DNA of 64,000 nucleotides from Cepaea nemoralis (Eukaryota > Mollusca > Gastropoda > Stylommatophora > Helicidae), in assembly GCA_014155875.1 (NCBI GenBank), contig JACEFZ010022425.1, positions 546,501 to 610,500 on the forward strand, written 5' to 3'. The first letter of the stretch is position 1, and each line of letters begins with the position of its first letter. Shown piece by piece: positions 1-14,071 of the stretch. A model generated the notes under the pieces. It searched no databases, was not told where the DNA came from, and worked only from the letters and a program-made list of their open reading frames with translations. Both the position numbers and the translations under genes were made by a program.

Positions 1-753
1 ATACTTTCTTGCTTTTGAGTCCGTCTATCTGTTCTCGGGCTCTTCTGTTGTGCAAGTATGCTTTCACCCATTTGTGCATTCTTCCATTGACTTTACAGTT
101 TCTTAGTTTCTTCATCAGGCCTTCTTTCCAGACTTTGTCAATAACTTTCTTCAGATCTATCCATGCCGCAAGCACCATTTTCGTCCCTTGGAATGCTTCC
201 TCAATTTCTTGTGTGAGATAGATTGTCTGATCTTCCGTAGAGTAGCACTGACTAAAGCTACCCTGCTGTGGCATAAAGATGTTTTCACTTTCAATGTACC
301 ACTGCAGTCTGTGATTGATGATGCGCTCCATTGTTTTGCATAGACAGCTGGTGAGGCTAATTGATCCGTAGCTGGAAGCTATGAAACTATCTTTCCCTTA
401 TTTTAGGAGGAGTATCATGATTGCTTCTCTACAGGCTTGTGGAACACTGCCCAAGGTCCAGCTGTTATTGAAGATCTGCAACAGCTTTGCTTTGGCCTCT
501 GTTCTAGGTTCCTGATCATTTAATTGGAGATACCATCAGCTTCAGGCGACATTCTCCTTTTCAGTTTTGATATGGCTAGCTCCAGTTCGCTGATTGTGAT
601 AAGTGCCTCCAGAACCTCATGTAGTATTTCATTCTGTGCTGTATGCTGCAGTTTCTCTAGAATCTCTTGTTGTTTCTCTGGACTAATTTCGATATTGTTC
701 TCTTGTGCGCATGAGTCCGCAAAATGGTCAGCTGCTTGAAGCAGACTGAGCAA
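1..753 (-). pseudogene. Jockey/CR1-like LINE reverse transcriptase fragment (family D)
   Basis: The minus strand reads as the N-terminal and finger part of a non-LTR reverse transcriptase. It starts with a linker containing AADHFADS and passes through RMSPEADGISN, a degenerate finger segment and the motif AAWIDLKKVIDKVW, the RT motif A region, before running off the window. The reading is broken by at least one stop near 525 and one near 400. The catalytic YADD box lies outside the window. The upstream linker of the same element is on the opposite strand at 760-1110. Jockey-like assignment is by motif resemblance only. Confidence 0.6.
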
Positions 754-759
754 TGTACA

Positions 760-1110
760 AGCATCGCACCAGCATACTGGTTAGAAACCTGAACACTGAG
801 AAGGACATAAATAAAGTAGTTTAAGAGTTTGGGAAATGCATACTACATGCAGCACGAGAAACAGTACCAAAAGGAGCCCGTAAACATTATAAACCCTACT
901 GGGGTAGTGAACTGGAACAGTTGCTTAATGATGTGGAAGTGTGTAGAAAGCAAGCAGAGGCCAAACCCAGCCAAGAACACCACAATAAATACTTGCACTC
1001 AAAAGCCAAATTTCAAAGGGCCAAGCTGCAGGCTAGACGGAACAGCTAGCCGGAGAAAACAGAGTCACTGGACATTGAAAGAGACACAAGGAAGTTGTGA
1101 AAGCTAATAA
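760..1110 (+). pseudogene. Inverted linker segment of the same LINE (family D)
   Basis: The plus strand encodes the region that normally sits between endonuclease and RT. It is rich in Lys, Arg and Gln and contains KYLHSKAKFQRAKLQARR and ERDTRKLWKLIKQ. Its order and strand are opposite to the RT piece at 1-753, and together they would make one continuous LINE segment if the right piece were flipped. One stop interrupts it. It is best read as the inverted 5' part of a twin-primed insertion. Confidence 0.5.
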
Positions 1111-1640
1111 AACAACCATTTTCTCTATATTACGACCTTCTGCCTACTGTAGGGAACCTTGAGGCCATAACCTACAGCTGTCTGTCAGCTGCCCTCCAGC
1201 TCCATCCAGCTCCTGATTCCATGTTTTCACGTTACCCGGGTCTGGGGCTAAATGGGTACTGCACTCATTCGTAAATTTGTACTGCACTCATTCGTAAATT
1301 TGTACTGCACTCATTCGTAAATGAGATTGATTATTTATTGATTATTTACGTCTTCTGTGATACTTTGTTATCCTAGTCTGACTTTCTTGTAAGGTGCGTG
1401 TATATGCTTGTGCTTACTGTTTCTCCACATGACCTTAGTATACATTTATGTTTCCCAATTATTGAGTCTCGTGTCACATAACAGGCGTGTGTCGCTTAGG
1501 GGAATATTGAGGTGCGCAGTTTTATAACTCCCCGACACACCGAGTCGAGAATTAGAAATCAGCCTCGGGCCACTTAGAAGCGTTGTGTATTGATTTCCTA
1601 GGTATGCGCCGTCGGCAATTCAAAATGCAATGGCAAACTG
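1111..1640. other. No gene; 23-bp triplicate at 1256-1323
   Basis: I see no coding signal here. A 23-bp unit containing CACTCATTCGTAAATTT is repeated three times head to tail at 1256-1323. The rest is unique-looking AT-rich DNA. A short SINE S1-like fragment (GCAATGGCAAACTGCTGAAC) lies near 1628. Confidence 0.6.
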
Positions 1641-1679
1641 CTGAACTAAAATTGCCCAGTAAATCACACCAAAAATGTT

Positions 1680-1920
1680 AATTGCATATCCTTTACAGGA
1701 CGTCGCAGTAAACCCCAGCATTTTTTGACTGTTTGTGATTGCCTTGCAAGTTTATGTTCAGTAGATTGCCATTACTTTCTGAACTACAGGCACTCCTACC
1801 AATTTATAAAAACCAACGTGGGGCGGTCTGGAGCCAAATCGCACGCAGCTGTGCTTTAAACGTGGTATGCGGGATTATGGATTGGTGTCAGTAACCCCTT
1901 TGCCACAGCGCCGACGTAAA
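1680..1920 (-). mobile_element. SINE S1 copy
   Basis: This is one of about nine copies of a ~230-bp repeat. Read on the minus strand it starts with GGGGTTACTGAC and ends near GACGTCCTGTAAAGGATATG. The best-preserved member (25342-25575) has a box A-like TGGCGAAGGGG and a box B-like GTTCGAAAC, which points to a tRNA-derived SINE. This copy is diverged. Confidence 0.65.
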
Positions 1921-1988
1921 TCACAAACAGGCAATAAATGATGGGGTTGATTGCAACATCGTGTAAAGGACATGCATCCACCATTCTC

Positions 1989-2002
1989 TCCCCCCCCCCC
2001 CC
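1989..2002. repeat. Poly-C tract
   Basis: A homopolymer run of about 13-14 C. It is prone to length errors and has no further support for function. Confidence 0.8.
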
Positions 2003-2154
2003 TCTCCCCATTCAACGAAGTATGTGTGATTTACATGATTACATTGACTCGTTTTCTAACCTTGTATCGTGCTAAAAGTAACAGTCTATTTCCAGTCAAG
2101 GTTCGCAGGAAAGCTAGAAAATGCCTACACCTGTAACCACCTGGACCAGATAGA

Positions 2155-2666
2155 ATTACAACAAGATAACATCAGGAGGTGTTATATTAACCCGCACTTT
2201 TAAACATCAAATATTGACTAATTCTAGACTGCGTCAGTTATTACATTAACCCACGTTTACTTAGTCAAATTTGACTAATTCAGTGCTCCGTCATTTGTTA
2301 TGTTAACCCACCTTTTCTTACCTCAAGTTTTGACTAGTGCTGTGCTCTGTCACTTGTTAAATTAACACATCTTTTTTTACAAGAAATTTAGACTAATTCT
2401 GTGCCTAGTCACTTTTTGCGTTAAGCCACCATTTCTTACCTCAAATTGTGACTAATTCTGTGCTCCGTCACTTGTTAAATCAACACACATTATCTAATCT
2501 GAAATCTTGACTAATTCTGTGTTCCGTCACTTGTTAAATCAACACACATTATCTAATCTGACATCTTGACTAATTCTGTGCTCCGTCACTCGTTAAATCA
2601 ACACACATTATCTAACCTGAAATGCTGACTAATTCTGTGCTCCGTCACTTGTTAAATTCACACACC
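2155..2666. repeat. ~60-bp tandem satellite, about nine units
   Basis: Units of 59-60 bp carry the core CTAATTCTGTGCTCCGTCAC followed by TTGTTAAAT and a variable AT-rich part. The last four units are nearly identical and the first units are diverged, so homogenisation is strongest next to the LINE at 2667. The array resumes at 3137-3190 beyond that LINE, showing that the LINE landed inside it. Confidence 0.9.
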
Positions 2667-3136
2667 TTGAGTTGAGTTGAGTTGAGTTGAGTTGAGTTAA
2701 GAACCGACATCACTGCACTCAGGACGTTCCCATACGTCCTCCGCCCCTCGTTCAACAGCCAGCGAAGAGTCATACCACTAATCATTCCCACCGCTAACTG
2801 ATTAAAGGTTCTCCTGGTCTTCCCTCTCAGTTTTGGGATTCTTCCAGAACCCCTGCCGATCCCCCGCAATCTCATTCTTTCCACATATGGGTTCTCAATC
2901 TATTCTCCCGTCTTATTCACCTGGTCCCACAAGCGCACGACCACCTACCAATTGTCCATAGGCAGTCTATCACCAAGAGATGCATTCCCTGCTAGCTTAT
3001 CAGCCTGTTCATTTCCCCGCACCCCCGTATAGCCAGGGCAAAATATCCATACAATTCTCACAATCTGTGACATCTCAAGTGACGATAGCCATTCCACACA
3101 AAACATTCCTTTCTCCACCTTACTAAGCATACTCTT
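2667..3136 (-). mobile_element. 5'-truncated I-like LINE 3' end (family C, RNase H region)
   Basis: The minus strand encodes the RNase H tail of an I-group non-LTR element. The motif PGYTGVRGNEQADKLAGNA matches the usual HAGVRGNEQAD signature and is followed by a basic C-terminal stretch. The 3' end is a (CTCAA)n tail, seen on the plus strand as GAGTT repeats at 2667-2697. The same family recurs at 24215-24833 with strong similarity. It interrupts the ~60-bp satellite and is truncated at its 5' end. Confidence 0.8.
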
Positions 3137-3190
3137 TGAATTCTTTTCTGACTTGAAATGTTTACTAATTCTGTGCTCCGTCACTTGTTA
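3137..3190. repeat. Satellite remnant right of the LINE
   Basis: This is one partial ~60-bp satellite unit (CTAATTCTGTGCTCCGTCAC). It continues the array at 2155-2666 on the far side of the inserted LINE and ends exactly where LINE A coding sequence begins. Confidence 0.8.
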
Positions 3191-3808
3191 AGGGTGAGAG
3201 CTAGTACTCAACCTTGCTTAACTCCACTCTTGATTTCAAACTCTTCTGAGGTTGCACCATCAAATTTCATTATACCCTCCATGCCTGTGTGGAACGCTTC
3301 CACAATGGACAGAAGAGTGATATGCAGCAAATCTTCTTTAATGCCTTGAACAGTCCCTCACGACTGACCAAATCAAATGCCGTTGTGAGGTCGATGAAGG
3401 CAGTAATCAGTGGCTGATACTGTTCACGGCATTTTTCTTGCATTTGTCGCAATGAGAATATCATATCAATGTTAAGCCGGTTCTGTCGGAAGCCACACTG
3501 TGATTCGGGTAGACTTGATCTCCCAGGACTTCAAATCTGCGCAGAACAATTATGGCAAATACTTTCCACACAATACGCAGAAGTGAGATACCCCTATAGT
3601 TGTTACAGTCGCTCCGAACGCCCTTGTTCTTGTACAATGTTATGATGCTTGAGTCGTTGACATACTGTGGGACTTGTCCTTCTCGCCAGTATAGCTCTAT
3701 TAGCTTGTGGATCTGTAGAGTGAGTGTGTCTTGACCACTCCTGATAACCTCTATTGGAATCCCATCCTTACCTGGAGCCTTTCCAGGTGCAAGTTCATTT
3801 ATAGCACA
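3191..3808 (-). pseudogene. LINE family A reverse transcriptase, downstream piece
   Basis: The minus strand encodes RT fingers and palm. ELAPGKAPGKDGIPIEVI is followed by ITLYKNKG and SDCNNYRGISLL, then, after a frameshift near 3462, by MIFSLRQMQEKCREQ and AFIDLTTAFDLVSREG (motif A). The YADD box and everything 3' are missing, because the piece ends at the satellite. It joins in frame to the upstream LINE piece at 8214: the codons for TITEVK on the right flank run into CAINELAPG on the left once the 3809-8213 insertion and its target duplication are discounted. Confidence 0.8.
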
Positions 3809-4121
3809 TGAGACAGTAGGGAAAGTGGTTTTCACATACTGCCTCAGTTTACTAGAGGGCAATGACTGGAATGATTTTGAGACAGAAAGTTCACCAACCA
3901 GTATAAGTTCAAAATTAGTGAGTGACCGGGCGCTGACTTGATCACGGCCTACTAACCGAGAGTTTACCTTTCGTTGTTAGTGAAATGAGAAATTCAGGAA
4001 ACATGAAGCCAAACGTAGCATAGGCTTTGTGGGGAACTGTCAGTTTGGGCAAGGAATACAACGGAGGGGCAGATTTATAGCAGTGGGAATGTGCTTGAGC
4101 TGGGAAATCTAATTTAAAGAG
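3809..4121. repeat. 313-bp direct repeat, copy 1
   Basis: This matches 5593-5905 base for base by eye and starts at the TG terminus of the 4.4-kb insertion. Beyond 4121 the two copies diverge at once. No mismatch was found, so the duplication is very recent or gene-converted. Confidence 0.9.
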
Positions 4122-5592
4122 ACATGTTAACAATGTTGGGCAGTGAATGACAAGCGACGCCCTATATTTCTGCCCGTGCATATAGAATAGACACTTTAAA
4201 GAAAACAATCGTAGAAATTCAGTGAAGAAGAAAACGGAATCCAGAGAGCACCCGCAAGCAGAAACATATTCTTTATATATTTATTTCAGCATGACGCAAT
4301 GAACAGTAGTTTAATAATTTGTTAAACGTTCGTGGTGTAGTGTTGGTTCATAATTGAATGACAATTTTGGTGTAGTCACGTTTAGCCATCCTTTGTTTGT
4401 TTTACAGGTTGAACTTAGTTAGAAACATGTTATTTTGTTGTTTAAATGAATATGACTACTTGAGGGGATCAACTGTTGTGGAGCAGTTAGCTCCCTTGTT
4501 ATTTCCATAGCGGAAGTTGTCAAGTCGGGTACGCGAATGCTTTTATTTTTGTGTGGGCCTCACTATCGTGATGGGCAGACACAACTGTAGTATTGGGTGT
4601 CATAGTGACATCACACAGTTCAATGTCGTGCCAGGGGGCCAAGGAGCCCATTTATAATCTGAGATTACCCGAGTAGACGTTAATACGGGTACATGTTTTT
4701 TTTGTGAAGCAGCAGGTCGGAGAATACATGTTAGCGCCAGGGTGTCCAAGAACTGGGCACGCATTTTTTCCCAGAGTTATTTCAGCGCCAAGAGAATAGG
4801 GCATACCATTTTTTTTTCAGAGTTATTTCAGCGCCAAGACAATTGAGCATGATGTCCAACGACTGGGCGCACATTTGTTTTTATGTCAAAAGCTGTTTCA
4901 TGATATATGTTTGGTTTGTTTCTATGACCACTAAATATTGTGCACTTACAGTAGGGGCTGATGTGTTTTTGTGTACATCGGCGGTGATTGTGAAGATTGT
5001 AGCTTCAGGCTGATGGTCCTTTCGAATAGGGGAGAATTGGTTGTTTTATTATGTGTGGTGACCAGGCATTTGCCTGTCGTGTCACAGGAATTGTTACAAT
5101 GTTTTTTTTTCAAATTCAAGGATGACTACATATGTCCTAGTGGGTGGCACCGATGTGAATTTGATTGTTGGTTTTGTTGTTGTTACAGGGGAGTGGCATA
5201 TTAAGTGAATGCCTATATTGACGTTGTTTTATTAATTGTGGTGCCCCTAAGTATTGCACCCATTGATTGATGATTTTGTTTTCTGGGGAATCCCCGGCAT
5301 GCCAGGTATTGAACTGTTTTTATTGATAATATTAGTTGGTCACTATTTTGTTATGATGCACGTCAGAAGACGAACAAGATTTAACTGCCTTATGCACTGG
5401 GAGAGCAGGGGATGCAACCAGTATTTATTATATTATTATTAATATTTGGGGTGGAAGTTCCAAAAAGAGTTTTTCACCTTAGGCGTCCAATATTGTTTAT
5501 GAGGGATGTCAGATGCGGAGCCAGGGCTTCGATCTCAAGGAGGAATGACGGTATATTGATGGTGGGACCCATCAACTTTTGGTAGGTGGGTA

Positions 5593-5905
5593 TGAGACAG
5601 TAGGGAAAGTGGTTTTCACATACTGCCTCAGTTTACTAGAGGGCAATGACTGGAATGATTTTGAGACAGAAAGTTCACCAACCAGTATAAGTTCAAAATT
5701 AGTGAGTGACCGGGCGCTGACTTGATCACGGCCTACTAACCGAGAGTTTACCTTTCGTTGTTAGTGAAATGAGAAATTCAGGAAACATGAAGCCAAACGT
5801 AGCATAGGCTTTGTGGGGAACTGTCAGTTTGGGCAAGGAATACAACGGAGGGGCAGATTTATAGCAGTGGGAATGTGCTTGAGCTGGGAAATCTAATTTA
5901 AAGAG
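5593..5905. repeat. 313-bp direct repeat, copy 2
   Basis: This is an internal copy of the insertion's left terminus. It follows the G-rich sequence GGTAGGTGGGTA, which would fit a polypurine-like tract ahead of a 3' LTR. If so, the 3' LTR would run from 5593 to 8213 and the 5' LTR would have lost most of its length. Confidence 0.85.
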
Positions 5906-8213
5906 CATGAACTCAAACAAGGACGATAAACTCAGGACCATGAACTTCAGAGACAATGTAGATTTGGGTTAATGATATGATGGTAGTATGCAAATTAAGC
6001 AGGGTACGCGAGGTACTGATTGGGTAGCCCTTCACAAGGAGAGAAGCATGGTCACGTGATTCGAGAAAGACGCCAATTCAAGAGGTGATATATACGTTGG
6101 ATCCAGTCAGTTTTGGACAGTGTGGAACGAGCAAGGGTACGGTAGCAACAGATCCGAGGGCTGGGCGGCCGCCCAGCCCAGGAGGAAGTGTGAGTTTGGA
6201 ACTCCAGCAATGGTTATGTCTATATATCAGGCTGTTTAGTGTCCAGGAAGATGGAGAGGCAGTATTAAAGACGGAAAAGATGCACATATCACGGTTTCGT
6301 CTGGACTGCCGAAGTAAAGTAGGATGGTCAAGGATCTGTGAACCATTTATTCCAGATAGATAAATCTGATGGAGTGGAACGCAAATTCCGAGGATCACAA
6401 AATGGCGTGCAAGCCATTTGAGAAGGACTGTTGGCTAAAGGAGACCGCTCGTTAGTTGCAGTAGATGGCTAAACGTCACACAGGACGACTATAACCAGGG
6501 ACACTGCGGTTGGAACCACACAGGAGACTGTCAAATACAACTGGAAACCGGTGGTGGGATCCACGGCAAACGAGGTTGAAGAGGGCAATCGCATTTCAAA
6601 TATGGGACCCAGATAATCAACTGGACGACAGAAGAAGAATGTAAGTTGACATAAGACTTAGTTTAATTGTATATTATAATCAAGTATCTTAGTTTAGAGA
6701 GCTATAGCAAACTACTGTAGGTAAGTTTACCGAATAATTATGAGCAGTCGACAAAGGATTAGAATTGGATGCGACGTCCTGCAAATTACGTATATATAAA
6801 TGGCCGAAATAGAGTGTTGGGAGTCATATTAATCGGAGAGATAAGCAGAGTGTGGATAAACCATGTATGTTCATGTAACCAAGCAATTAGACGTACACAA
6901 TTAATGAGAACTAGGCGAGTGCAACATGTAAATATGGAACGAAAGGCAAGATATAAACAAACACAGCAGACAGCAGAAGAAGACGGCAAGGCACTCGCGA
7001 TCACTAGGTCAACCAGACAATAGGTGAGATCGTCGGCCGGAGACGGGACGGACACAGGAAGGAATGTTGTCTTTTGTTAGTTGGACATAGGTGAAAGGAG
7101 GTCGCGCTTCTGCGGTTGTGTAGCTAAGGTGTAGTTAGGCTGGCCCGGCATGGTACAGGCAGCGAGTTCAGATCTTCGGGTGAATGGTTAAATACTTAAT
7201 GTTGGCTGTAGGCGGCGCGTCGGGAAATAGGCGATAATAATATTAGTTAAACATATGTGTTCACAATAAGGTTCTTAATTTATGTTATGGCTAAGATATA
7301 CTAATACTAGTATAGATAAAGAAGCGATAGGTGTTAAGGAATTTGTAGGTAGTGAAAGACTAATGTTTATTCTCACATAAAACTCACGGGTATTGTTTTA
7401 TAATGTTTCAGACATTGTCTGGGTAAACAGTTACCCGCTGAACAAGTTGGATGGGAGCGAATTAATTCCCTGGGTATATGGATTGATGGATCAATCTATG
7501 GATCAATGGGTATTTGGGCTGAATATGTGGACCACTAATAAGCCTACGGGAAGATAGTTACGAAACAAAGGCCGGTGTAATTCCTAGATTTAGTCCTTTT
7601 CTTCATGCGGTTAGGAGGTGATAGTAGGTAATAATTCCCTAACATCTGGTTGTATAGTTTATAACATTATCTACCCCCCCCCCCCCCCTTGTGGCGTCAT
7701 GCAGTATTGTGTTGTTTTTTGGAGTCGATTATACGTAGATGTGTCTTCAATGCATGTACTGGTTACTTTATGTGATTATGCTGTAGATTGTCACTCTGTT
7801 ACTGTTCAGAAGAAAATAAATATGTTTGAGTTGCCTTTTATTTCGACTTGTCAGTCTGAAGTAATATAATTTAGAGTAGCTTAGAGACCTTATGAGGCTG
7901 TACCTCTCTTCTATAACCTGATAACCTACACCACGAGACATTGATGGTGCAATAGTAATTAACTATTGTTCTCACGCGGAGACACGAACCTCTATCTGTC
8001 GTATCCCTTACTCTCATCCTCTTTTCTCTCTCTCTCCCTTGTTCTCCCTCTTTCTTTACTATCAAAGGTAGTGTGTAGTAGGCAGAGTTCGACTGAGGAA
8101 CGAACTTTTAGGCTTCACATTATCTTATATCATTCCCTCATCATTCCTTTCTTTCTCTTCTCTCTCTCCTCACTTCCTCCTTCTTCTTCCTCTTTGTTTT
8201 CCTCTTGATCACA

Positions 8214-10511
<2,298 letters not shown>

Positions 10512-11325
10512 TGTTTTTTTATGTGTAGAACGAAGATGATATAATTTTATGTGGCCATCTTCCCTGAAGAAAATAACTATACCATGATTGTGTGATGGTG
10601 TCATTCCTGATGATAGCCACCCAATAAACTAAGCAACTGGGCCCTTGGATTATGAGACTGATTTACCTGCACAGCGCATGAATGGAATGAGACATGCCTT
10701 GCCGACATGAAAGTTAGATGCATATATCGGATATTTGTATGGGGGTATTAGTCACATCTAATCATTGGAGTGATAGCACACAATATAGTAAGGTCTGGCT
10801 AACCTGCACCTGTGAAGTAATACCTTCCCCTTTCCCCTTTCCCCAAATTCTTGTAAGCATGGGTATATGTTTGTGTCCATGTTGTTGACAGGAAGTGGTG
10901 GTTGAATGGCCTGTATGTGGTGTGTTCCTGAACGATGAACATCAGCATCCGAAAGGTCGAAGTCCTCAGTGAAGGATGAGGGAATTTACCGTTCAGCTAC
11001 AGAGATAGTAAAGGACAATTGAAACGTATTGACCGCTCCGAAATCAGAGCCACCCCAGGCTTGTGGACTTAAGCTGAGTATAATAATGACAACCGCTGTG
11101 ACAACCAAATTCCAATAGATTAGAATAGTCAACCAATATTACAAAAGATTGTCTATATTCACCCCAGTTAGAAGGAATAACCAGAGATTTATATCGTTAG
11201 CCCCAGAAGAGAAGAAGATCAACCTATTTTATGGTGCCAGTACAGTGCATATTTATCCAGAGTTTCAGAGACAGAACATTATGGTAATCACATTTAATGG
11301 ATAGTTATAATCAATTATGTTGTTT
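10512..11325. other. No gene seen
   Basis: This is moderately AT-rich sequence without a long open frame, tandem structure or recognised repeat. A pyrimidine stretch occurs at 10825-10850. Confidence 0.5.
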
Positions 11326-11965
11326 GACACCACAATGTGACATAGAAATAGAAGGGAAAATCCTAAACCAAGTGGATAATTTTAGATACCTAGACGCATT
11401 TATAACATCAGATGGAAGATGTACAACAGAGATTAGGAGCAGAATAGGGCAGGCAAAAGCCGCATTTCAGAAAATGAAGAGTATCTTATGCAATAAGTCG
11501 CTATCACTGAATATAAGAAAGAGAGTCCTGAAATGCTATGTAGAACCAGTTTTGCTGTATGGCAGTGAATCTTGGAATGTAAATGAACAAATTAAGAAGA
11601 TATTAGAAGCAACAGAGATGTGGTTTCTGAGACGAATGTTGCGAATTCCTTGGACTGCCAGAGTAACTAACGACGACTGCCTGAAACAGGCTAATGAAAC
11701 TAGAACATTATATACAACAATAAGACAGAGACAAACATCTTTCTTCGGTCACGTGATGAGAAGAGAGGCATTGGAGAACATCGTAACAACTGGAAAGATC
11801 GAGGGGAAGAGAGGCAGAGGCAGAACAAGAGAAATTATGCTGGATGGATTGAGACGGTGGCATTGAGGAGTGTCAGCAGCAGAGTTGATCCAGAAGACCA
11901 GAGACCGAGATCTATGGAGAGCCATGAACGCCTACGCCAGCCAGCACGGCACTTGATGATGATGA
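11326..11965 (+). pseudogene. RTE-like LINE 3' end (family B1)
   Basis: An open frame covers the RT thumb and C-terminal region. It includes FRYLDAFITSDGRCTTEI, a stretch ending in LLYGSESWNV, EMWFLRRMLRIPWTAR, FFGHVMRREALENIV and GKIEGKRGRGRTREIMLDG. It is truncated at the 5' end; its first residues align with positions from about 62731 of the longer copy at 61046-62908. The last ~90 bp shift frame and end in a short ATG/TGA-rich tail (GATGATGATG near 11957). The C-terminal FGHVMRR...GKIEGKRGRGR pattern is typical of RTE/BovB-like elements. Confidence 0.8.
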
Positions 11966-12068
11966 TGTTTTTTGTGAATATTTGTTGTGTATATTTGAGA
12001 TGCCCATTGATCATAAGCTTTCCCTTTTTTTTTTCATTATAATATTATGATCTTATAACACGGAGTTG

Positions 12069-12449
12069 TTAAATTTTCAGGTAGACTTGTATGTAACTTT
12101 GTTGGGTAATAGGTGATAATACTGCATCACTTAAAGACCAATCGGAAGGGCTGTGTGTAGCAGGGATACTACTCGCTTTCAGTCCAACCAGAGTGAGCTT
12201 TATACTCTCTGAATGCGGTGACTTTCCTGTGCTCTCTTGGCATTCTGCTAGAAAACCTTGCTTTATACCTAGCGGAAAATTACTTGATGTGTCTGTTAAA
12301 GAAATAGGGAATCTATCGAGCCATTTCTGGTTTTCGTTTAGTAGCCGGCGACAACGATTTGAGTATATCTGTCTCCCTTTTCTATTTACCATACCACAAA
12401 TTGTGTGCACGGTCCGGGATATTATTGGTGTTAATTTACATTTTTGCAT
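12069..12449 (-). other. Unrecognised 126-codon open frame
   Basis: An uninterrupted minus-strand frame has mixed composition (a basic N-terminal third, a Ser/Pro-rich C-terminal half). An overlapping plus-strand frame is also open at 12193-12477, so openness alone proves little. I see no domain, signal peptide or membrane segment and no similarity to neighbouring elements. It could be an exon or an unknown repeat. Confidence 0.15.
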
Positions 12450-12479
12450 TAACTATCATCATGTTCCTTACCCCTAAAA

Positions 12480-12714
12480 CAATTTAACCATCGTAGAAAA
12501 GGTTAATGTTTATGATGTGCTGTCATCCATTGGATAGTTACATTGCATGTGCTCACTAATAGCTGCTTGTGTGATTAATTGTTAGTTTAATTAGCTTGTT
12601 AGTCCTCTTCCATGCTTAATCTAGAGTGCCTGTTCAGTCTCTAGAGTATCTATCATTGGGTGTAATTATAAGCAGATTTCACCGGCTTTTACAGAGAAGG
12701 CATAATTATTAAAG
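12480..12714. other. No gene seen
   Basis: AT-rich sequence with scattered TAATTAGTTAG-type motifs. It precedes the old gag remnant. Confidence 0.5.
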
Positions 12715-14071
12715 AATGGCAGAAGCAGCTAAACTCTGTGTCCAGTTCCTCGAAACGGGGAACAATGTGGTCTATCTAACACAGAATTAACGAAAAATGT
12801 GTCAGATGAATTTGAAAGACATGAAAATTTGAAAATACACAAAGAACTGTCAGAGAAAAAGCTACAGGCTGAGATAGACAATAAAGAGAAAGATTGTCAG
12901 CGTGCTATTGACCTGAAGAAGTTGGAATATGAGCTCGATCTTAAGAGAATATAATTAGCAATCAATCCAAAGACTTCAACATCTTATACTAGTCTAATAG
13001 CAGAAGCACATACAGAGGCATCTTCTCTTAAACATGTGCCATGGCTAGTCCATTAGAACCATTTTCTGAAAACAGTGACACGATTGAAAATTATCTTCAC
13101 CCCTACTAAAGCACGTGTTCTATGTGCGGATTGGAAAAGAGCAAATTGAGTATAAAGTTATCTCAAGGATTGCGAGGCATTGTGTATGGGGTGTTTTCAA
13201 GATTATATCCGGAAGAACTCGACACTTATGAAGTATTCAGACAGGCACAACTCGCAGGATTTGAAGTTGATATAGAAAGCTATAAGATGAAGTTTACAAC
13301 TGCTCGAAAGGAGCCATGAGAAAACTTCGCACAATTAATAGACAGACTGAAGACCTATTTGCACAAGTGGGGCACATTTGGCAAATTTGAGGAAACGTAT
13401 GAAGATTTACAGGAAGTAATCTTCATGGATAAGCTGAAAGATAAAAAATCAGCTGAAATGAAGGCATTCCTTACTCAGCATAGGGCTGAAATACCGAGAT
13501 ATTTGAACAGTCACAGACGAAATCTTGAGGTAATCGTCGGACGACAATTACTGCCTAACACGACAATTCTCAGAAGCCAAAGGAGAACAATAGCAAAAGT
13601 TAGATTAAGAAAAATGAAAAGGCAAAGATCACCACACAAAACAGAAAGCAGCATGCATTAAGAGAAGGAAAACTGTACTGTTTCAAGTGCAGGATTACGG
13701 GACATCGTACCAAAGACTCCGGCATAAATTCCCTTCTCAAAGTGCTGGATACATAATAAAAGAGAAAGCAAAGAAGGTGAGACACTGATGAACATCCATA
13801 TAAGAATGAGCATAAAGACGCCATTACAAGACTTCCGGTAATAGATTCAGTTACAATTAACGGATACTTCAACACGTATCTATATGCCACTGGTCAACAA
13901 TTTGATGCAATTGTTGCAACCTCGTTAGTGAACCCTGAATATGTCACAGAGGAAACAACTGAGATACAGAGGCCTGTAAAATGTTCAGTCCCTATATCAT
14001 TACCAGTAGCAAAGGTAAACATAATTTCACGTAATGTGACTGGCGAAATAAGAGCAGCTGTCTTTGATGAC
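12715..14071 (+). pseudogene. Old Gmr1-like gag-protease remnant (left part)
   Basis: Broken frames on the plus strand read in order. First is a coiled-coil gag N-terminus rich in Glu and Lys (around 12840-12955). A capsid-like segment follows (13122-13319, then 13320-13660 after a stop; YPEELDTYEVFRQAQLAG, MKAFLTQHRAEIPRYLNS). Next is a zinc-knuckle-like CFKC...GH in which the last Cys is Ser (13677-13720), and then a protease-like segment (13850-14071; SLVNPEYVTEE, GEIRAAVFDD). The expected protease Asp-Thr-Gly reads Ala-Thr-Gly. Multiple stops make it dead. It is interrupted by LTR element copy 1 and resumes in frame at 20126. Confidence 0.65.
14067..14071. repeat. Target-site duplication ATGAC (left)
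   Basis: The five bases directly before the 5' LTR are repeated at 20121-20125 directly after the 3' LTR. A 5-bp TSD is usual for Ty3/Gypsy integrases. Confidence 0.9.

Larger units (their letters stand above)
3809..8213. mobile_element. 4.4-kb non-coding TG...CA insertion in LINE A
   Basis: The element starts TGAGACAGTAGG and ends TTGATCACA. It is flanked by a CACA duplication (3805-3808 and 8214-8217) and splits LINE A inside one reading frame. I find no convincing coding region within it. It contains an identical 313-bp direct repeat (3809-4121 and 5593-5905), a GT-rich stretch at 4560-5590, a perfect 22-bp GC palindrome at 6158-6179, poly-C at 7674-7688 and AATAAA near 7815. The TG...CA ends and short TSD suggest an LTR-type non-autonomous element (LARD-like). 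However, the second repeat lies inside the element, not at its right end, so a canonical two-LTR structure is not seen. Confidence 0.6.

Noticed and set aside
3942..4208. Protein shared by 3942-4208 and 5726-5956
   Set aside because: Both frames lie on the 313-bp DNA duplication; identical DNA explains the shared protein.
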